Of a stretch of 64,000 nt of DNA, positions 59,101 to 64,000 are shown piece by piece. The notes beneath the pieces were generated by a model. That model did no database searches, had not been told where the DNA came from, and saw only the letters and a list, made by a program, of their open reading frames with translations. The DNA is from Neurospora tetrasperma FGSC 2508 (lineage: Eukaryota; Ascomycota; Sordariomycetes; Sordariales; Sordariaceae). How positions within the stretch are numbered: the first letter of the stretch is position 1; every line of letters begins with the position of its first letter. The position numbers were made by a program, and so were the translations under genes. The stretch spans positions 1,315,560 to 1,379,559 of the forward strand of contig NW_009799099.1 of assembly GCF_000213175.1 (NCBI RefSeq), written 5' to 3'.

Positions 59101-60809
59101 CTAGTCCGCCCAGGCCATCGACGCCTGTCCGTGTGGAGCCAGCGACGACCGCTGAAATGGAGACCCCGACGCTAACTCGAATTTCGGGATCGATGCTTCC
59201 AACTTACCCCAGCGAAATTAGACAAGAGTTTCTCTCATTTTCACCAAGGAAGGGTTCACTGTGTACCACCAATACCACAACTTCTAGCAGCTCCGGAGGA
59301 TTCAACTTTGCCGAGGCTACTGCAATCATTCCCGAGCCTGGTGCACCATTGGCCGAGGACGAGATTTGGGATGAGTATGATGACTTGTTTGGGGACGAAA
59401 GGTTGAGGCAGCCTCCATCCACACGATCGTCTTTCGGGAACCAATTTCACTTGGAGAAGTATACGGCGACCCCAACTCGACGCATCGAACCACCCCTGGA
59501 ATCCCCAACTCTTCGCTCTCAATTCCAAGAACAACAGGTACAAAGTCTTACCCAAATTATGCACTCGCAAAGAATACCCGTCAGTTCTAGCGTCTATAGT
59601 TCCGATATGGCTGAGAAGGTGAAGCAACTCCTGGCCGATCATCCCAGCCCGAGGTGCTCGTTGGAACCTGACGTGTTCAGAGAGTCAGAGATGCAGCGGC
59701 AGGGTGAGGCTGTGTGCAAGCAGTCGGAACTAGAAAAAGAGGTTGAGACTGAAAAGCAAACCAACAGCCTTCCTGTTGATGATTCACGTCGATCCGACTC
59801 GAGTCGTTGCAGTCAAAGTTCGGAGGATGGCTCGCCGCTTGCCTTGGTCAATCTACGCGTCGGGTCCATGACGGTCAGCAAGTGGCTTACCTTTGGGCAT
59901 GTGCTCTTCAGTCCGGTCCGAGATGAGCTGCTCAACGACGTAGGCTCACTGAAGCGTCCTTCCATCCTCGTTATTGACGGTCTTGGCAACGACGACTGGT
60001 CTTTCTATGCAGCCGAGACGTATCCAGCAGCAACGTTCTTCAACCTTTCGCCTCGTCCGCCTCGTCCAGCTGCTCGTAATGGCTCAACTGGTCTCCCTCT
60101 CAGTCCTCCGAACCACTACCAGGCACAGTACATGTCACACACTGGCAAGTTTCCTTTCGGCGCAGAGAGTTTTACGGCTGTAGTATTTCGCTTCCCGGTT
60201 GCGGCCCCCGAGGCACATTATCGGAATATCATCTCAGAGGCTCGGCGTGTCCTCAAGCCTGGCGGCTACATTGAGCTTTCGATCCTGGATGTTGATCTGA
60301 ACAATATGGGCAACCACGGGCGTAAGGCTGTCCGCCGCCTGAAGGAACGCATCCATGCCAAATCCCCTGATGTCAGTCTTGGGTCGACCTCGGATCTCAT
60401 CCTCCGACTACTTGGCAGAAAGGGCTTTGCCGATCTCAAGACTTGCCGTGTTGGCGTCCCGGTCGTTAGTGTCATTCCACAAACGCCTGCAAGCGAGAAC
60501 GGTAAAAGAAGCAAGGCCGCTACCAAGGGCAAGTCCATGAAGGATGAACGCAGCCTTCCCGAGATGATCAGCGACGGAAGCCCTGTAGCAGATGAAAGCA
60601 TCACCAAGATGGTGGCGAAGGTGGGACAATGGTGGTACAGCCAGTGCTATGAGAGCGCTGCTAGTACCGACATTGGCCCAGGAACCGTCGGAAGCATGTG
60701 GAGAGACAAAGCACTCCTCGCCGAGTGTGAGGAATGGGGCACGAGTCTCAAGCTCATGGTCTGCCACGCCCGAGCTCCTGATGGGAGACCTCGCCTTGCA
60801 AGCATCTGA
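56127..60809 (+). CDS. 1560-aa disordered protein with C-terminal methyltransferase-like domain
   Basis: One long exon. The start is ATG at 56127 (MASERPGLSLSGLPADS); the frame before it is open for six codons only through a GTG. Residues 1 to about 1240 are Ser/Pro/Arg-rich and disordered, with many SP/TP sites (phosphorylation-prone), a poly-Ala/Pro stretch near 400, and basic motifs (KKKKQLSPLAPSPP, KRLMKRARSPRKW). The last 300 residues look folded: SILVIDGLGNDDWSFYAAET, a GKFPFGAESFTAVVFRFPV strand, ARRVLKPGGYIELSILDVD and a long helical end. ARRVLKPGGYIEL is the post-motif region of class I methyltransferases, while motif I (DGLGND) is weak. It may be an active or a pseudo-enzyme. No membrane segment or signal peptide is seen. 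I do not know its role. Confidence 0.8.
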   Translation: MASERPGLSLSGLPADSRLKNPGTIAPPGSLLLKKRGGEPSTERARTLPQPKMPSRLPQSLPQRRPSDTQPEPIQPRVTAGIKNSKALGNTTLITSAASSRLPAPTMKPRNVLRRKNSGLSQEVVNSIRKGSRDETGNHAKTRPSSSSSNPRSQTSIDSSASSRSELNPTMNTMEIQATHQVEVAAGAPQAPTLYPELDRYRDVKAPACNGSLSIEVPYLLTTHDLPPPTPLFSGSSSQMSGFSSSPCTRFSESPGPGPYSRDTTPTSMSSQSPGMVAPLRFPGAGVRMRQVDSTQTRPPVSRRRGGSISNELDLVSADPQGLPSVRESLTSSSSNSTVRELERKDSKKKKQLSPLAPSPPLRISSHKFTKSHDGSLSALRPWRAPPTQPTAPAAAAAAQLLPKPASFSRPRPAQAAQQAAPPRGQPPRRPSRDGTPDLHSQLGLPVPVIQSNLTSAPSEKRSSRLLAPTTIARPGLLSSTSDTHIHLLRPSITREATPAPKMSRMGADATTIKAESGRTTRTPSPGVSTLRRFPLFGRRTRTTQEVPQQKDEKKPPRKGPAAGTGHEGYGRVGPARRRSNSLANTGLAIPGTMSSQESIGTNDSFLLERMAPVVIAGGEIIENRNVGSEMSRTESSQSITRERPSVEPQNGSQVSLNSIPRNTLWPSAFPRAGQHTQSSSISSCRPSESSESEAPVLKSTLALRRSIQRLKSGEKEPPRIPAPIVTQPHVTSPSITSIDASVLVTDDSMLAPSIDAAQGIKASEGSKNLSGPKRLMKRARSPRKWNFFGRNHSQPAPETKKVDIPENAAPVAAVAATVKVVQNKPLAFYTMMDSSEQEDTDIPDLEEVLREAKSSDSPTHKQIPDLRNKEVEERRPSVTQENAHSSFLTSEASAQVPSVVEFEHMSPVKFSKLPTPSSRPSSVATQAGITTSPVQGRPSRLAQVGRIPKVVSARAEQISPKSFSRPFHRLSTQVTPSKMDLRDAYSVAKGPSPPRPSTPVRVEPATTAEMETPTLTRISGSMLPTYPSEIRQEFLSFSPRKGSLCTTNTTTSSSSGGFNFAEATAIIPEPGAPLAEDEIWDEYDDLFGDERLRQPPSTRSSFGNQFHLEKYTATPTRRIEPPLESPTLRSQFQEQQVQSLTQIMHSQRIPVSSSVYSSDMAEKVKQLLADHPSPRCSLEPDVFRESEMQRQGEAVCKQSELEKEVETEKQTNSLPVDDSRRSDSSRCSQSSEDGSPLALVNLRVGSMTVSKWLTFGHVLFSPVRDELLNDVGSLKRPSILVIDGLGNDDWSFYAAETYPAATFFNLSPRPPRPAARNGSTGLPLSPPNHYQAQYMSHTGKFPFGAESFTAVVFRFPVAAPEAHYRNIISEARRVLKPGGYIELSILDVDLNNMGNHGRKAVRRLKERIHAKSPDVSLGSTSDLILRLLGRKGFADLKTCRVGVPVVSVIPQTPASENGKRSKAATKGKSMKDERSLPEMISDGSPVADESITKMVAKVGQWWYSQCYESAASTDIGPGTVGSMWRDKALLAECEEWGTSLKLMVCHARAPDGRPRLASI

Positions 60810-63494
60810 TTTTCTTTGTCATTCTCCCCACCTCACTTACGCTTCTACCCGGCATGTCTTTCATTACTCGATACTCATGATAGAAGGAGAAGATTGAAAA
60901 GACAGAAAAGATGAAAGAGGGCGCGAGCCCAGCTGTGCAACAACACTGCATCATACACCACGAAAGAAGTCGTTCATTCGGCATATCACGACACATATTA
61001 CATTTTCTTTCTGGGGGAGGGGGGGGTTCCAAAGCTGTTGGCATACAGGACAATAACTTTGACTCCACTTCCGTTGTCCTTATTTTCTCTTGTCATTTCC
61101 TCAGTCGACTGGTACGAATGGATGGAACGTTTTCCTGGTTTTCAGAGAGGTCGCCTTGACGGCTACTTTCTTATCAAGCTGTTTGGGTAGTTGGGATATA
61201 ATGGTGATGAAAGGGGGAGGAAGAAAAGCCATTGACTGGTATTTGATGATATGGCGCAGGCACGTCGTTCTATTTTTCCCTTCTTTTTTTTTTCCCCTCT
61301 CGTTTGTTTTACTTTTCTTTCTTTCTTGTAACGACGTAATGTGCGGGTTTCATGACGACGGACAGGAAAAAAAAGGCAAGAGAGAGATCAGGAAAGATTC
61401 TGAGATCTGTCATCACTGACTGGCAAGCAAACTGGCGTTAAAAGGCAGCGTTTGATTTTGGAGTTTTGTCACTTTTTGTTGTCGAGTTCAAAGCATGATA
61501 CCTGATGTATGAGAAGGAGGAGATGAGACAGAATAGAAGATTAAGATGAGATGGAGTGTGGAAAGGATCATCAGTTTATACCCGTAGTATTTTGTATGTC
61601 AGAGGAGGAAGGGGCATATGTTTACATAGGTAGCGAAGCAGGCAGGCAGAAAGGCATCGTGAGATGTTGACAATGAAATGGGAATACATTGGATACAGCA
61701 ACTCGCGGATTGGACTTCTAGTAATGACAACAACCACGATTGGGATGTCGGATTCAGTCAACATGATAAAGTGAAGCTTTTGATGAAATCAGCTTGTTGG
61801 TTCTCGCCAAGTCCCCGACCCCCCTTTCTACCCAGCTCCGATATAGATAAAAAAAAAAAAGGGGGGGGGGGGGTCTGACACCTCACTGTAAGTTACAGAC
61901 GCCCTATGGATAGCAGCTAGGTTACCCCAGAAGAACTCCGGTTAGGGTGTTGGTACTTTTTACGGGCGAGTCTTGTAGTGACCTCTACGCACTATGTACC
62001 TATCTGTTAGCGCCCGGATTGCCTTTCGTGCCGATATAAGATCAGTACCTCCAGACCCAACAGTTGAATTTCCGCCTCTGTTACCTCTAGTACACTCTGA
62101 TAAGCCCGTAATCCGACCCATGCACCGGTAAAACCTCGAGAAATCTTACATTCCAGTTCTCGCGAATATGCCCCCTTACCACCCTTTTCCACACATCTAC
62201 ACATCCACATCCACTTACACTACTATTCACTATACCGCGAGGTGAGACTACCTCTATTCATATGTCCGCTCTCGCGCGCGGTAGGGCTGGTCCTACTCTC
62301 CGAGGGCGAATAGGCCGTACACGTAGGCCAGCAAATAAATTCGTCTACATATGTGTGCCGGTTGGTGTATGGACCCTGTATACGGGCTACTCTATAAATC
62401 TTACACCCAAAGGAAGGGCAGAGGCAATGCCGCCCCAAACACTCGTTTCTTATCAACTGGCATCACATAGGTATGCATTGCGATACCTCGAGCACGCAGG
62501 GTTGCGCATATGCATCTTGATTTTTTTGTTTAGTAAAAATAGGTTTGAATGGACATCAATTCACCGAGGTTTCCGTATCCTTTGTACCTCTAGTGTAAAA
62601 AGAAGCATCGCAGAATGGGCAACGGGGGCTCCGCGATAGGGGAAGGTTTCACTCGAGATTCGAGAACATTTCTTTAGGTCGCTGCTGTTAGTGATTGCAC
62701 CTGAATCTAGTGCATGCTCTAACAATAGCCGTTGAGTTGATCTCGTTCAGGCCCCGTGCGAGGTCCCTTGGCGGGGCTCGGCCGACCCTGCCGACGTGGG
62801 TGAACCTTGTTGGGTAAATTTCCCCAGATTCCACTTCTTGCAGAGGCCGCGGGCAGGCATCTTGACCAAATGCCCGATCAATGGGGGGCGCCCGAAGAAG
62901 CTGACTTTCCCAGTTCCCTCGGGAGGGAGACTTTTGCTACACTACTACCTCATCGCTTCGCTCAGTCGCAGTGTCAGTGGCGACCTGGTCCCTGGCGAAC
63001 CAACTTGTTTCTCTTTTGGATATATACAACTTGACGAGTTTCCTGTGCTGCATCCGACTCCCTACCTAAACCTCACCGAACGAGTCCCGTCGACCCTGTC
63101 AGCACCGCCCATCACCAACATCGAAACTCGAGTACCGCCTCCGTACCGGACAGTTGACAAACCCCACGCACACGGACGCACACATCCTTCGCGAATCGAG
63201 ATTAACATACTGGGATAGCTAGCTTCTCGACTTTACAACCAAGCCTTGGCAAGGGATATCTCGAACTTCGACGAGTGGTTCGACAGACCGACCGTTCCGA
63301 CATGCTCTAAGATGGGCATAGAGCCGCAGCAGGGCCACCTCCTTTCGTTCAGTAGCAGTAGTAGTTGTAGCCGGGACGCCAAAGCCCTTGATCACACTCG
63401 ACAACGAACGAGGTAGTAGACGTTGGCTGTTAAAAAAGAAACTCCAGCAGGTCCAGAGAGGCCACAGATACATAATACCAAAGTCTTATTCAAG
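60810..63494. other. 2.7-kb spacer, no supported gene
   Basis: It begins with the 3' flank of the 1560-aa gene and has G-rich, T-rich and A12G13 simple sequence. Around 61900-62640 the text is unlike its surroundings (several GTACCTCTAG-type sites, CG-rich patches) and could be an old unrecognised repeat. The last 400 bases resemble promoter and 5' UTR of the PSG1-like gene. Confidence 0.4.
61849..61873 (+). repeat. A12 directly followed by G13
   Basis: Two mononucleotide runs abut without any spacer base. A C-run lies 30 bp upstream. Confidence 0.9.
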
Positions 63495-64000
63495 ATGACG
63501 CGACGAATTGTAGGTCATCTCTACTTCCATTTCTCTCGACTCTCTTTGCAAATGCTGTAGCAGTAGCTACGAAGAAGGTTGTGAAGCTGTCTTTAATATC
63601 AGCAAACCAACCAGGCTAACTGACCCTTTTTCCCTAAACCAGGTCCGCAACATCATCCAAATCTCCACCGCCGCCGTCATCACCTTCATCCTCATCTTCT
63701 TCCTCGACCGCAACTTCCGCGTCCTCCCCAACGCCATCCACGAATACCTGCCCACCCATCACGCCGGCCTCGTCATCACCGACATCACCGTCACCACCTG
63801 CACCAGTTACAACCCCTTTTCCAGCTGCGACCTCGACACCTCGGTCTGGCACCGCGTCGACAAGGACCTCCACCTCGGCAAGACCCTTTTTTCTCATGCC
63901 TACCTCCATGTTAGCCGCAAGCGCGAGGAGGAGCTGAAGGAGGGCGATAAAGTAGTCGTGGACGTGACCGTCGGCCGATTGGACCCTAGCGTGGCCGACG
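63495..64000 (+). CDS. PSG1: PSG1-like ER/Golgi protein, 5' part (runs off window)
   Basis: Exon 1 is 63495-63509 (15 nt, MTRRI) and exon 2 starts at 63643 and continues past the end. The intron has a GTAGGT donor, GGCTAAC branch site and CCAG acceptor. The visible 124 residues start MTRRIVRNIIQISTAAVITF with one membrane helix, then a luminal part HEYLPTHHAGLVITDITVTT with Cys at TTCTSYNPFSSCDLD, and DLHLGKTLFSHAYLHVSRKR. From memory this pattern is that of the fungal Psg1 family (yeast: protects the plasma-membrane H+-ATPase Pma1 in the Golgi). Only the N-terminal part is visible, so the assignment is moderate. The coding call itself is strong. Confidence 0.6.

Noticed and set aside
1-64000. 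Dispersed 5S rRNA genes, CRISPR arrays, insertion sequences, retroelement or virus-like relics
   Set aside because: Looked for by eye on both strands. No 5S rRNA core sequence, no spaced direct-repeat array and no reverse-transcriptase, integrase, transposase or capsid-like frame was seen.

Overview
The window reads as nuclear DNA of a filamentous ascomycete, most likely a Sordariales species close to Neurospora. The reasons are: short introns (mostly 50-130 bp) with GTAAGT-like donors, GCTAAC/GCTGAC branch sites and YAG acceptors; intron-bearing tRNA genes with a TATA box 30-40 bp upstream; long gene-poor spacers; and protein families typical of Pezizomycotina. I see no CRISPR array, insertion sequence, viral relic or intact transposon, and no AT-rich block of the kind repeat-induced mutation leaves. 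All exon boundaries were read by hand from splice signals, frame continuity and family resemblance.

Layout. 1-632 (-): 5' part of a SAM methyltransferase gene. 1388-1504 (+): tRNA-Leu(CAA). 2932-4143 (+): unknown two-exon protein. 5260-5718 (-): SEC61 gamma. 6500-6957 (-): small secreted protein. 8697-8794 (-): tRNA-Arg(TCG). 10793-10878 (-): tRNA-Gln(CTG). 11110-14986 (-) and 15674-18074 (+): divergent pair VPS3 (CORVET) and COY1/CASP (Golgi). 22211-23196 (+): secreted DUF3455 protein. 23965-26776 (-): AP-1 gamma adaptin. 28723-29741 (-) and 30687-31915 (+): divergent pair calmodulin and TLG2 t-SNARE. 32670-34506 (-): aspartokinase. 36576-36911 (-): candidate tail-anchored micro-ORF just behind the mitochondrial ABC transporter MDL1 (36925-39324, -). 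40465-41905 (-) and 42886-43780 (+): divergent pair RTT103-like CID protein and clathrin light chain. 44201-44769 (-) and 45468-48215 (+): divergent pair COX7 and a large probably mitochondrial protein. 48216-56126: 7.9 kb without a convincing gene. 56127-60809 (+): 1560-residue disordered protein with a C-terminal methyltransferase-like domain. 63495-64000 (+): start of a PSG1-like protein.

Taken together, an unusual share of the genes serve one pathway. SEC61 gamma (ER entry), COY1 (Golgi tether), AP-1 gamma and clathrin light chain (TGN/endosome coat), TLG2 (TGN/endosome SNARE), VPS3 (endosome tether) and PSG1-like (Golgi protection of the plasma-membrane H+-ATPase) all act in secretory or endosomal traffic. 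Three mitochondrial genes (MDL1, COX7 and the large unknown protein) lie among them, two of them sharing a divergent promoter. I did not find an exotic new system. The best leads are the trafficking cluster, a micro-ORF 13 nt behind MDL1, a stop-free 54-bp intron in the RTT103-like gene, perfect palindromes in two promoters, a recurring GTACCTCTAG spacer motif, and a repeated use of tiny first exons.
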